Of a stretch of 21,748 bases of DNA, positions 7,278-14,139 are shown piece after piece (position 1 is the stretch's first letter; every line of letters starts with the position of its first letter). Under the pieces are notes generated by a model that was given only the letters and a program-made list of their open reading frames with translations, did no database searches and was not told the origin of the DNA. Origin of the DNA: Pirellulales bacterium (lineage in GTDB: Bacteria > Planctomycetota > Planctomycetia > Pirellulales > Thermoguttaceae); contig DAOWNK010000018.1 in NCBI GenBank assembly GCA_030642635.1, forward strand, positions 1-21,748. The letters run 5' to 3'. A program made the position numbers and the translations under genes.

Positions 7278-7805
7278 TTATCTCGACTGCTTCGCGTGAA
7301 ACCCAATCGGTTTTTGTTTTTGCGGTTTCGTCGGCTCCATCAGTCGACGAATGGCGTCGAAGACTATTTTGAATTTAGTGTCGTACTTGTTTTCGAGGTT
7401 TTCGAGCTTCCTCGCCAGATCGGCGTGCGAGGCGAACATCTGCCGTAGGCGGATAAATGCCCGCATGATTTCGATGTTTACTTCAATTGCCCGCCGACTA
7501 CGAAGTACACTGGAAAGCATTGCAACGCCATGCTCGGTGAACGCATAAGGTGGACGACGGCGACCACCCCACTGGCTTGAGGTGCCCAAATGGCTCCTCA
7601 AGTTCTCAAACTCCTCTGTGGTCAATTGAAACATGAAATCAGCAGGAAAACGGTCAAGATTTCGTTTTACGGCACGAACCAAGTATTTAGTTTCGACTTC
7701 GTATAGAATCGCCAAGTCATAATCCAGTATGACTTTCTGGTCCCGGATCATCAGAATCGAGCGGTCGATGCGCTCGATGGGAATCAACAAAGTCCGTTTT
7801 GCCAT
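7278..7805 (-). CDS. ORF6N-domain protein
   Basis: The 175-residue product carries an ORF6N domain (about residues 10-95). Recognisable stretches include IRDQKVILDYDLAILYEVETKYL, RNLDRFPADFMFQLT and GGRRRPPYAFTEHGVAMLSSVL. ORF6N domains occur in phage antirepressor-like proteins (related to Bro-N/KilA-N families) and are also scattered widely in bacterial chromosomes, where their role is mostly unknown; DNA binding is presumed. The C-terminal part (about 120-150) is charged and probably forms a coiled coil. ATG at 7805 with AAAGGG five bases upstream. No phage genes are nearby, so it is a solitary domesticated copy between tgt and the lipoprotein gene. Confidence 0.88.
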   Translation of the reverse strand: MAKRTLLIPIERIDRSILMIRDQKVILDYDLAILYEVETKYLVRAVKRNLDRFPADFMFQLTTEEFENLRSHLGTSSQWGGRRRPPYAFTEHGVAMLSSVLRSRRAIEVNIEIMRAFIRLRQMFASHADLARKLENLENKYDTKFKIVFDAIRRLMEPTKPQKQKPIGFHAKQSR

Positions 7806-7930
7806 TATAGCCCTTTGGTGAAGGATTGGTGCAACACAACACAGCTTAAGATCACAATTTGTAACTTCATAGCTGCAATTATACGGAAATTGCGTGAAAT
7901 GGACAGTGAGAAGGGGAATTTTTCGTCTAG

Positions 7931-9559
7931 CTACCGAGCAAGCACGGCGGCTAAATATCGACTACGCAACACATTGCCGTGATAGGCCGGTGAATTCGTA
8001 TCGGATCGGTAAAGTTCGATTGCCTTGTCATCTCGGCCGGAGGCTTCGTACGTCCGCGCCAGGTTGTACATCGCACCGTGTGTCCACGGTCCGCCGGGCG
8101 AGGCCTCGAGCACACGCCGGGCAAAATAGTCGGCGGCCGATGAATACTTCGCACGCTGAAACGCCAGCAGGCCGAGCCAATAGCTGGCGTCCTGCTTCGC
8201 CCGACTGTAAACCGCCTTTTCCATCCGGTGGATCGGCGCGGCGGCCAGCACGCGATTTGCCGGCCGACAGTGCTGGTAAAAGACCGTCGCGCCGTCGGTG
8301 CCGGTAAAATCGCCGTTGATGTAAAGCATCCTCGCCTTGCGCAGCGGTGAGCCGGGCATGGCGTAAAACGGCAGCAGTGCGGCCAACCGCTTTTGAACCT
8401 GCTCGGGCGGGAGCTGCGACCGCCTCAGAAGCGTTTCGTATGGCAGCGTCCATAGCCGTGTGCCGGATACGTGCCGGCAGGCTGCAAAACGTGCAGCCTG
8501 GGCGGTCGCGTCGATGCTGAGCACCATCTTCTGCTTGCCGACCAATCGCGATTCGATCATCTCCATACGTCGGGCCAGATACACGGGCGATGCCTCGACC
8601 AGCGCAACCACACGCTCCAGGTCAGACGCCTTCACCGGATACGGGTTCGACTCATCAACGTCGAGTTGCCGCAGCAGCATTTCGTCGGCGACTACCTGCT
8701 GTAGCGTGGCCGGCCGGATGTCGAACTGCCCTGACTGGTCGAGTTTCACGCCGTCCGGTGCGGGGATCGGCAACCCCAAGGCCAGATCGAACAGGTATAG
8801 CTCATCGTCGACAAGCACACCGACCGCCCACGACCGCAACGATTCTCCCACCGCGAGCATTGCCGCATCAATCCCCTGCTGCCGGGCAAGCAGTATGAAC
8901 ACCCACGCACGCTCCACGGCGGTGCCGCGGCCGAACATGATCGTTTCCCAGGGCACTTGCGGGACGTGCTCGACGGCGGGTGCCTCGTTCCCGAGAGTGT
9001 CGGATTCGAGTTGTATGTTCCGAACCGTCCAGTCGAACAGTTCTTTTGCACGGTCCAAGTCGTTGAGTTGCCGGCCACGTGCCCAGTTCGATATGTCGCG
9101 TAGCCAAACGACTTCTCGCAGTGCAAACCCATCGTATCGGCAGAACTCCAACTTACCCAGCCCTTCGACCAGCGGCAGTTCCCGAAGCGGTTTTGGCAGG
9201 CTTTCGACAATCGGATCCGGCCGCCAAGGTTTCGGTGGTTTCTGGACGCGAATCCACTGGTTGAGCCTATTTACGATCTGCCGGAGCATCTCCGGCTGCG
9301 GCCATGTTTCCATCAATGCATCGTCGGATCGTACACCCCGTGCTGACCGTTCGAGTCGCATTGCTATTTCCCGGACCATCTCGCCGGTGTCGAACTGTTC
9401 CAGCCGGTTCAGGTTGTCGATGGCATATGTGAACAGTTCGTTGTGCCATCGGTCGGCCGAGGCCTCGCCGCTCGGGCCACCCGGACCCGGCGAAGTGGCA
9501 GAGCCGCCGCATCCGACAATAAGCCCCAGCAGCAACAGCAAGTAGCGATTGAAGTTCAC
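7931..9559 (-). CDS. Lipoprotein with degenerate transglutaminase-like domain and TPR-like C-terminus
   Basis: A 542-residue protein starting at GTG 9559. That start overlaps the kdsA stop by three bases (GTGA arrangement), so the two genes are translationally coupled. Residues 1-17 form a lipoprotein signal ending LIVGC (Cys17). Residues about 165-262 read like a transglutaminase-like fold (AKELFDWTVRNIQ, GRGTAVERAWVFILLARQQGIDAAML, VDDELYLFDLALG). The expected catalytic Cys (family GxCxxxA) is replaced by Ala/Val near 214-215 and the His before the VDD strand is Ser/Trp, so it is probably non-catalytic. Residues about 456-520 contain two TPR-like helical hairpins (YWLGLLAFQ..., MYNLARTYEASGRDDKAIELY). 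The last residues YLAAVLAR and the stop are encoded by a REP. Exact role unknown; likely an envelope structural or assembly protein. Confidence 0.72.
   Translation of the reverse strand: MNFNRYLLLLLGLIVGCGGSATSPGPGGPSGEASADRWHNELFTYAIDNLNRLEQFDTGEMVREIAMRLERSARGVRSDDALMETWPQPEMLRQIVNRLNQWIRVQKPPKPWRPDPIVESLPKPLRELPLVEGLGKLEFCRYDGFALREVVWLRDISNWARGRQLNDLDRAKELFDWTVRNIQLESDTLGNEAPAVEHVPQVPWETIMFGRGTAVERAWVFILLARQQGIDAAMLAVGESLRSWAVGVLVDDELYLFDLALGLPIPAPDGVKLDQSGQFDIRPATLQQVVADEMLLRQLDVDESNPYPVKASDLERVVALVEASPVYLARRMEMIESRLVGKQKMVLSIDATAQAARFAACRHVSGTRLWTLPYETLLRRSQLPPEQVQKRLAALLPFYAMPGSPLRKARMLYINGDFTGTDGATVFYQHCRPANRVLAAAPIHRMEKAVYSRAKQDASYWLGLLAFQRAKYSSAADYFARRVLEASPGGPWTHGAMYNLARTYEASGRDDKAIELYRSDTNSPAYHGNVLRSRYLAAVLAR
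7934..7957. repeat. Partial second-family REP inside the 3' end of the lipoprotein gene
   Basis: CGAGCAAGCACGGCGGCTAAA matches the 6018-6041 module apart from the left arm. Read on the minus strand it encodes the lipoprotein's last eight residues before TAG. Confidence 0.6.
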
Positions 9560-10386
9560 GAAAACTCCTCCACGGTTTTTCGGATGGCAAGCAGGCCCCG
9601 AAGCATAGCCTCAAACCGATCCAGCGGTATCATGTTCGCTCCGTCGCTGGGCGAGTTGTCCGGCTCGGGATGCGTCTCGAAGAACAGCCCGTCCGTGCCG
9701 ACGGCCACCGCTGCGCGTGCCAGCGGCTCGACCATCGCCCGGTTGCCGCCGGTCGTGCCGCCCAACCCGCCCGGTTCCTGGACACTGTGCGTGGCGTCGA
9801 AGACTACCGGTGTGCCGAGTGCCTGCATCTGTGGTATTGCTCGCATGTCGTTTACCAGCCGCCCGTAGCCGAAGAACGTGCCGCGTTCGCATGTGAGTAT
9901 GTTTCGGCATCCGGCCGCTTCCAGCTTGCCGACGACGTGTTTCATATCCCAAGGCGCCATGAACTGTCCTTTTTTTACGTTGACCGCCCGTCCTGTTTTT
10001 GCCGCTGCGATGAGCAGGTCGGTCTGTCGGGCAAGGAAGGCGGGAATTTGCAGCAAGTCGCAGACCTCGGCCGCCGCGGCCGCCTGGTGCGGCTCGTGAA
10101 TGTCGGTGGTTACCGGCACCCCGGTCGATTCCTTCACGCAGCCGAGTATCGCCAGGCCGGCCTTCAGGCCCGGCCCCCGGTACGAGTCGATGCTGGTGCG
10201 GTTCGCTTTGTCGAACGACGCCTTGAAGATCAACGGGACGTGCAATTCCTCGGCAATCTGCTTCAGCCGCCCGGCGATTGACAGCGCCAAGGCCTCGTCT
10301 TCCAGCACACACGGCCCGGCGATTATCAACAGCGGCCGGCCGGCGCCGCAGCTATACGGCCCGATCGTGGCAGGGTTTTCTGGCAT
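9556..10386 (-). CDS. kdsA: 3-deoxy-8-phosphooctulonate synthase (Kdo-8-P synthase), metal-dependent type
   Basis: KdsA condenses phosphoenolpyruvate with arabinose-5-phosphate to Kdo-8-phosphate, the precursor of the lipopolysaccharide core sugar. The 276-residue product has IAGPC (22-26), FKASFDKANRTS (54-65), RGPG, DIHE (95-98), NVKKGQFMAPWD (136-147), CERGTFFGYGRL, FDATHSVQ and FFETHPEPDNSPSDGANM. Residues C26, H200, E237 and D248 have the same spacing as the metal ligands C11/H185/E222/D233 of Aquifex KdsA, so this is the metal-dependent class; the E. coli type has Asn in place of the Cys. ATG at 10386. It overlaps the downstream lipoprotein gene. A repeat block separates it from the upstream kinase-like gene. 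Confidence 0.97.
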   Translation of the reverse strand: MPENPATIGPYSCGAGRPLLIIAGPCVLEDEALALSIAGRLKQIAEELHVPLIFKASFDKANRTSIDSYRGPGLKAGLAILGCVKESTGVPVTTDIHEPHQAAAAAEVCDLLQIPAFLARQTDLLIAAAKTGRAVNVKKGQFMAPWDMKHVVGKLEAAGCRNILTCERGTFFGYGRLVNDMRAIPQMQALGTPVVFDATHSVQEPGGLGGTTGGNRAMVEPLARAAVAVGTDGLFFETHPEPDNSPSDGANMIPLDRFEAMLRGLLAIRKTVEEFS

Positions 10387-10410
10387 GGGGTGGGTGTCCT
10401 TGTTTTGGGC

Positions 10411-10443
10411 TATCAGCTATCAGTTGTCAGCTATCAGTTGTCG
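10411..10443. repeat. Heptamer tandem repeat (TATCAGY/TGTCAGC)
   Basis: Successive heptamers TATCAGC, TATCAGT, TGTCAGC, TATCAGT and TGTC lie just upstream of kdsA. The same heptamer family recurs at 20391-20419 with an inverted arm at 20458-20470. STRR-type sequence. Confidence 0.75.
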
Positions 10444-10448
10444 GGGAC

Positions 10449-10535
10449 AAGAAGAGAGAAGAGGGAAGAGAGAGGAGAGATTGGAAAATTCAATTCCCCC
10501 TATCCTCTCTCCTCTCTCTTCCCTCCTCTCTCTTC
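10449..10535. repeat. Polypurine/polypyrimidine inverted hairpin
   Basis: A 32-base all-purine run (10449-10480; GAGAGAAGAGGGAAGAG type) is followed by a 33-base all-pyrimidine run (10503-10535) able to fold back on it. The upstream gene's TGA stop (10536-10534) directly adjoins the pyrimidine arm. It is the same class as 21519-21636 but a different unit sequence. It may end transcription from the kinase-like gene before kdsA. Confidence 0.75.
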
Positions 10536-11430
10536 ACGCTTCCTTCGGCACGAGTATCGCAAGCCGCTGCGGGACAACCTCGACCTCTACCGGCAGGAAC
10601 CCACCGGGGTCGCCGTCGAGTTGATACGGCACCTCGGCGTCCGAGGTAATCCGCACTCGCCGCACCCGGGCGGTCGTGCAGTCGGCCATGCGTTGGTGGC
10701 GGCGAAGGTACACGGCCGCCGCGTATCGCAGCCCGCTCAGCAGCGATCCGCGCCGGAATGCACAAATATCTAATTGCCCGTCGGTGCCGACGGCCTGTGG
10801 CGCCAACGGCAGCCGGCCACCGTAGCATGGCAGGTTAAACGCGAACAGCCACCTGACCGCCGGGCGTGGTGATTTCATATCGTCATCATCATAGTGTAAA
10901 TGAAGTTCCGGATACCGATAGCTGCATGCTGTATCCAGTATCGGCTTGAAGTAGTTTCTGCTTCGGATGTGTCCTTTTCGTCGGCCGTGCACTCGCCGGA
11001 CTACCTCTGCGTCGAATCCGCAGCCGAGCATCAGCAGGAAGAGCCGTCCGTTCGCTTTGCCGACATCGAGCCGGACGAGGCGCCCATCGGCGACGGTTCG
11101 GCAAATATCTTCCGGCGAGCTGCCAAGTTCGAGGTACCGCGCCAGCAGGTTCTCGTTGCCGGCCGGGAGCATGGTAAGCGGCAGTCCGACTGTAGTGCGA
11201 TTGACCAGTTCGGCGGCCGTTCCATCGCCGCCGACCCCGACCAGTGCCTTTAGGCATCCTTCGGCGTGCCATCGGTTGGCCTGTTCGGCGACCTGGTCCA
11301 GATTGGTGAGCACCTCGAGGCGGAATCCTTGCCTGCCGAGCAGATCGACGAGCCGTTCGACCCTTGGTTGAGCCGATCTGGCCCCGGCGATCGGGTTAAC
11401 CGAGATTACAATTTTTTCCTTTTCACACAT
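10534..11430 (-). CDS. Diacylglycerol/lipid kinase family protein (YegS/DAGK catalytic domain)
   Basis: A 298-residue soluble protein of the diacylglycerol-kinase catalytic family (also containing lipid kinase YegS and sphingosine kinases), which phosphorylates lipid alcohols with ATP. Seen: an N-terminal strand ending VNPIAG (11-16), the nucleotide motif GVGGDGTAAELVN (65-77), PAGNENLLAR (89-98; the family usually has GTxNxxAR, so GNEN is a variant), the APQAVGTDGQLDI segment (210-222) and LDGDP near the C-terminus (271-275). ATG at 11430 is chosen over an upstream open extension because GGAGGTGATT, an essentially full anti-SD match, abuts it. Upstream on the minus strand are a possible -10 TATACT (11449-11444) and a palindrome ATTGTTCACAAT (11454-11465). 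The physiological substrate cannot be told from sequence. Confidence 0.88.
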   Translation of the reverse strand: MCEKEKIVISVNPIAGARSAQPRVERLVDLLGRQGFRLEVLTNLDQVAEQANRWHAEGCLKALVGVGGDGTAAELVNRTTVGLPLTMLPAGNENLLARYLELGSSPEDICRTVADGRLVRLDVGKANGRLFLLMLGCGFDAEVVRRVHGRRKGHIRSRNYFKPILDTACSYRYPELHLHYDDDDMKSPRPAVRWLFAFNLPCYGGRLPLAPQAVGTDGQLDICAFRRGSLLSGLRYAAAVYLRRHQRMADCTTARVRRVRITSDAEVPYQLDGDPGGFLPVEVEVVPQRLAILVPKEA

Positions 11431-11537
11431 AATCACCTCCGAGAGTATACGCAATTGTTCACAATCATTGTAGCGCTGAAGTAGCCCAATTGTTGCAAAA
11501 TTGCTCACCGTAGTCAGTTGGTTGTTTCTCGGGGGAC

Positions 11538-11610
11538 TTGTGCCGGAGTTGCCAGCCGTGGTTTCGTAAGTTCTTTGGTGCAAAGGACTTACATTCGGCA
11601 CAATCTTTTT
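11538..11610 (+). ncRNA. Candidate structured RNA or terminator, element 1
   Basis: Outer stem TTGTGCCGGA (11538-11547) pairs with TTCGGCACAA (11594-11603), with one wobble. Inside are a minor hairpin (CCAGCCGTGG, 11552-11561) and a strong 12-bp hairpin GTAAGTTCTTTG (11566-11577)/CAAAGGACTTAC (11581-11592) with a 3-base loop. ATCTTTTT follows the outer stem. No known family recognised. Confidence 0.45.
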
Positions 11611-11706
11611 GAGTACGTGTTTTGTGTGTTCGGCACGTCGAATGCACTTCACTGTGAGACGCCAGGCGTTCGATTTGTTCTGGCAAACGCTCAATTAGAT
11701 GGCCCG

Positions 11707-11801
11707 TGGGGCCTCTGACGAATTGCGATCAGGTGGTTTACCTTGCCCTTGCCGCCTGAAAAGCCACTTGTGTAGGGTGGTCGTCAGAGGTCCCAATTTT
11801 T
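11707..11801 (+). ncRNA. Candidate structured RNA or terminator, element 2 (three-way junction)
   Basis: A 15-bp outer stem, TGGGGCCTCTGACGA (11707-11721) with TCGTCAGAGGTCCCA (11781-11795), has one wobble. It encloses a 9-bp hairpin (11729-11737 with 11751-11759, two wobbles) and a short hairpin (CCAC 11764-11767/GTGG 11777-11780). ATTTTT follows directly (11796-11801). It could be a terminator-coupled RNA or sRNA upstream of the FliL-like gene. Family unknown. Confidence 0.5.
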
Positions 11802-11853
11802 ATGTGCAGCATCGCCTTAATATGAGCTACACTTCCATCGGAGCATAAAACCA

Positions 11854-11913
11854 GCGAGCCGTGGGGTTTATCCCCACGCAAAGCTTTGCCCCAGGATAAA
11901 CCTGGGGGCTCGC
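11854..11913. repeat. Composite REP, outer stem plus two hairpins
   Basis: Outer arms GCGAGCC (11854-11860) and GGCTCGC (11907-11913) enclose GTGGGG-TTTAT-CCCCAC (11861-11877) and CCCCAGG-ATAAA-CCTGGGG (11889-11907). The architecture matches 18911-18975. Confidence 0.75.
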
Positions 11914-11954
11914 AGGTAGATGGGGGCTCGCAGGTAGATGGGGCTCGCAGGTAG
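11904..11954. repeat. 18-bp tandem repeat, 2.8 copies
   Basis: GGGGGCTCGCAGGTAGAT occurs at 11904-11921 and 11922-11939. A third partial copy lacking one G lies at 11940-11954, 35 bases before the next start codon. It overlaps the right arm of the composite REP. Confidence 0.85.
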
Positions 11955-11989
11955 TTTTGTTGGAGTGCCTTAACAAGGGTTTTACGACC

Positions 11990-12595
11990 ATGGCTGACGA
12001 AGAAAGTCAAAATTCGCGTAACGACCAGTCCGAATTGGACCAGGAATCGTCAAAATCCTCGGGCAAGAAGGCATTTCTCGCACGGTTTCTGACCATCAAG
12101 CGGCTGGCGGTCATTATGGGTGGGTTGATTGTACTACAAATGGGTGTGTACATAGTGTACAAATGGTCAACCACGTCATCTACCGTGCAACCCAACCCGG
12201 AGGTCAGTCTGGGTGAATTTCAATTTGAGGCCGATCGTGGCGAGACCGGCCGGATTGCCGCGGCGGAGTTTTCGCTGCACATCGCGCTGCTGGATCATGT
12301 AGACAAGGCTGCCCGAAAACGGCTTTTTATACGCAAATTCCGACTCCAGCAGGGCATCGAGGAGTTGTTGAGACAGGCACACAGCAGCGACTTCGACGAC
12401 CCCAATCTTGGAGACCTGAAGCGGCAATTGCAGGAGCAAATCAACGAAACGCTAGGCATCAGGGCAATTGCCGATGTGATCATCACCGATCTGAAACTCG
12501 AACCGTCCGATCACGAGAGCTCTTCTGCCGGTCAGACGACCGAATCGGTCCCTTGGACGGAAGGCTCGGACGGACTAACTCGGATCATTCATTAA
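11990..12595 (+). CDS. FliL-like single-pass membrane protein
   Basis: A 201-residue protein: acidic/Ser-rich cytoplasmic N-terminus (1-35), one membrane helix (about 38-57, RLAVIMGGLIVLQMGVYIVYK), a linker and an extracytoplasmic domain (about 75-170). The latter part, FRLQQGIEELLRQAHSSDF...LGDLKRQLQEQINETLGI...ADVIITDLKLE, strongly resembles the end of the FliL domain (TYEDL...LKxEIxxxxNxxL...V.FxxFVxQ), as in flagellar stator-associated FliL and stomatin-like folds. The ATG at 11990 is preferred because upstream codons read through repeat sequence; AAGGGTT precedes it. No flagellar or motility gene is nearby, so a flagellar role is uncertain. It could instead be another SPFH-like membrane protein. 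Confidence 0.55.
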   Translation: MADEESQNSRNDQSELDQESSKSSGKKAFLARFLTIKRLAVIMGGLIVLQMGVYIVYKWSTTSSTVQPNPEVSLGEFQFEADRGETGRIAAAEFSLHIALLDHVDKAARKRLFIRKFRLQQGIEELLRQAHSSDFDDPNLGDLKRQLQEQINETLGIRAIADVIITDLKLEPSDHESSSAGQTTESVPWTEGSDGLTRIIH

Positions 12596-12652
12596 GAGGG
12601 TGAGTCACAGGATTGCTGTCGCGTGAATTCGGCTGACCGCCTCGGCCACCCA

Positions 12653-12681
12653 TTGACTCTGCCGCCATATTTTCGTAGCTT
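12653..12681 (+). promoter_or_regulatory. Possible promoter of tRNA-Thr and the TPR/alpha-CTD gene
   Basis: TTGACT (12653-12658), 17 bases, then TAGCTT (12676-12681), a weak -10. It lies about 30 bases before the tRNA. Confidence 0.4.
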
Positions 12682-12712
12682 ACAGGGCTTCGTTGGTCGC
12701 CCGGGGTCTATC

Positions 12713-12786
12713 GCCAGCGTAGCTTCAATTGGCAGAGCACCGCATTCGTAATGCGGGGGTTGTGGGTTCGATTCCCACCGCTGGCT
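12713..12786 (+). tRNA. tRNA-Thr (anticodon CGT)
   Basis: Full cloverleaf: acceptor GCCAGCG/CGCTGGC; D arm starting GCTTCAATTGGCAGAGC; anticodon stem CCGCA/TGCGG with loop TTCGTAA (CGT at 12747-12749, reads ACG); T arm GTGGG-TTCGATT-CCCAC; discriminator T. CCA is not encoded. It ends 30 bases before the start of the downstream gene with no terminator visible, so the two may be co-transcribed. Confidence 0.95.
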
Positions 12787-12816
12787 CTTGGGCACTATTT
12801 CAGGAGATAGCAAACA

Positions 12817-14139
12817 ATGGCTGAAGTTACAGATTTTGATCTGAAGCAAGTGGTTCTGTTGAACAGTTCGTTCGGTCCTGCACAAATCTCTCAGGTGATA
12901 GAAGTGATTACCGCCGACTATTCCAATTACAAGTTGCTCCGCGACGCGGTGGGCGAACTTCAGGACAAGGAAGAGCACAGCCCGGCCAGCAATGTCCGGT
13001 TGGGTGTCTGCCTGTACCTTCTTGGTCGATACTTTCAGGCGATCAAGGTGCTCCGCCAGGGCGACGGCGGTGCGCTGGCGCAATTCTATTTGGCTAAATC
13101 GTACTTCGCACGAGGGCAATACGACATTGCCCTGGAAAGCTACGCCGCTGCCGACAAGGCCGGATACGCCGCCGCCGAATGTGCCTTGGGCAAGGTCGGG
13201 GTCCAGCGCAACTCCGGCGACCCGGTCGCCGCGCTGGACACGTTAGACACACTCTCCGGTGCGGTCGAGCAGACTGCCGAGTACCTTACCCAACGGGCGG
13301 CCACCGTCGCGACAATCGGCGGGAACCCGGACGAAGTGGTCGCGTTGTACGAACGGGCAGTCGAATCGGACGGCAATCATGCGGGCGCTTTGTTCGGACT
13401 GGCGCTGGAAAACGACCGACGCGGCAACGACGATACGGCAGTAGAACTATACAAACGGTCGGCAAACCGGTTCCCCTCTCACGTCGGCTCGCTTATGAAC
13501 CTTGGTTTATTGTACGAAGACCGCGAGCAGTACGAACGCGCCGCACAGTGCTATCAGCGTATTTTGGACGTCTATCCAGACAACGCTCGCGCGTCGCTAT
13601 TCATACGCGACACCGAAGCCGCCACCGATCAGTATTACGACGATGATGCACAGAAGAAACACGACCGGCTGAGCCAAATGCTGAGCATTCCGGTCACCGA
13701 CTTTGAGCTTTCGGTCCGAAGTCGCAACTGCCTGCAGAAAATGGGTATTATGACGCTCGGCGAACTATGCAGCAACACCGAGCAGGAACTGCTGGCCAGC
13801 AAAAACTTCGGCGAGACCAGCCTGGTGGAAATCCGAGAGATGCTTACCGGCAAGGGACTTCGCCTGGGACAGTTCGCCCACGAAAAACAACTCCTGGAAC
13901 CGTTCGAACCGGAAGAGCTCTCGCCGGACGAACAGGCATTGCTCGCACAACCCATCGCCGAGTTGAACTTGTCGGTCCGCGCCAGAAAGTGCATGATCCG
14001 ACTGGGTATAAATACCATCAGCGACCTGTTGCGACGCACCGGCGACGACCTGCTGGAAAGCAAAAACTTCGGCGTGACCAGCCTGAACGAAGTCCGCGAG
14101 AAGCTCACGCTGCAAGGGTTGAAACTCAGAGGCGAGTAG
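12817..14139 (+). CDS. TPR protein with two RNA polymerase alpha C-terminal domains
   Basis: A 440-residue protein. ATG at 12817 with AGGAG ten bases upstream. Residues about 58-262 contain tandem TPR helices (for example VRLGVCLYLLGRYFQAIKVL, ALFGLALENDRRGNDDTAVELYKRS, LMNLGLLYEDREQYERAAQCYQRIL). Two copies of the RNA polymerase alpha-CTD follow: 288-350 (ELSVRSRNCLQKMGI...SKNFGETSLVEIR) and 376-438 (NLSVRARKCMIRLGI...SKNFGVTSLNEVR). Aligning with E. coli alpha, R265, C269, G296 and S299 map to R301, C305, G332, S335 and to R388, C392, G419, S422, with exact spacing. N268 is kept in copy 1 (N304) and is Lys in copy 2; K298 is Thr in both. DNA or transcription-factor contact is therefore plausible. 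There is no N-terminal alpha dimerisation domain, so it is not RpoA itself. Such fusions appear in planctomycete-type genomes (from memory); function unproven. Confidence 0.85.
   Translation: MAEVTDFDLKQVVLLNSSFGPAQISQVIEVITADYSNYKLLRDAVGELQDKEEHSPASNVRLGVCLYLLGRYFQAIKVLRQGDGGALAQFYLAKSYFARGQYDIALESYAAADKAGYAAAECALGKVGVQRNSGDPVAALDTLDTLSGAVEQTAEYLTQRAATVATIGGNPDEVVALYERAVESDGNHAGALFGLALENDRRGNDDTAVELYKRSANRFPSHVGSLMNLGLLYEDREQYERAAQCYQRILDVYPDNARASLFIRDTEAATDQYYDDDAQKKHDRLSQMLSIPVTDFELSVRSRNCLQKMGIMTLGELCSNTEQELLASKNFGETSLVEIREMLTGKGLRLGQFAHEKQLLEPFEPEELSPDEQALLAQPIAELNLSVRARKCMIRLGINTISDLLRRTGDDLLESKNFGVTSLNEVREKLTLQGLKLRGE

Larger units (their letters stand above)
11431..11989. other. 559-base region without a convincing gene, rich in RNA-like structure
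   Basis: It contains the divergent upstream region of the lipid-kinase gene, two structured elements (11538-11610 and 11707-11801), a small hairpin between them (ACGTGT 11615-11620 with GCACGT 11633-11638), a composite REP (11854-11913) and an 18-bp tandem repeat (11904-11954). Short open frames here look like chance. Confidence 0.6.

Noticed and set aside
11465..11686. A 73-codon minus frame upstream of the lipid-kinase gene
   Set aside because: No ribosome binding site or domain is seen, and it runs across the structured RNA-like region.
11661..11690. Possible pseudoknot (GCCAG/CTGGC interleaved with GCGTT/AACGC)
   Set aside because: The first loop would have zero bases, making the H-type fold sterically doubtful. 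Either stem alone is weak.
11904..11954. Possible CRISPR array
   Set aside because: The repeats are directly adjacent without spacers, and no cas genes are nearby.
12592..13119. Minus-strand frame containing ESNPQPPHYECGALP
   Set aside because: This is the well-known spurious translation of a tRNA gene, here tRNA-Thr read antisense, extended into the alpha-CTD gene.
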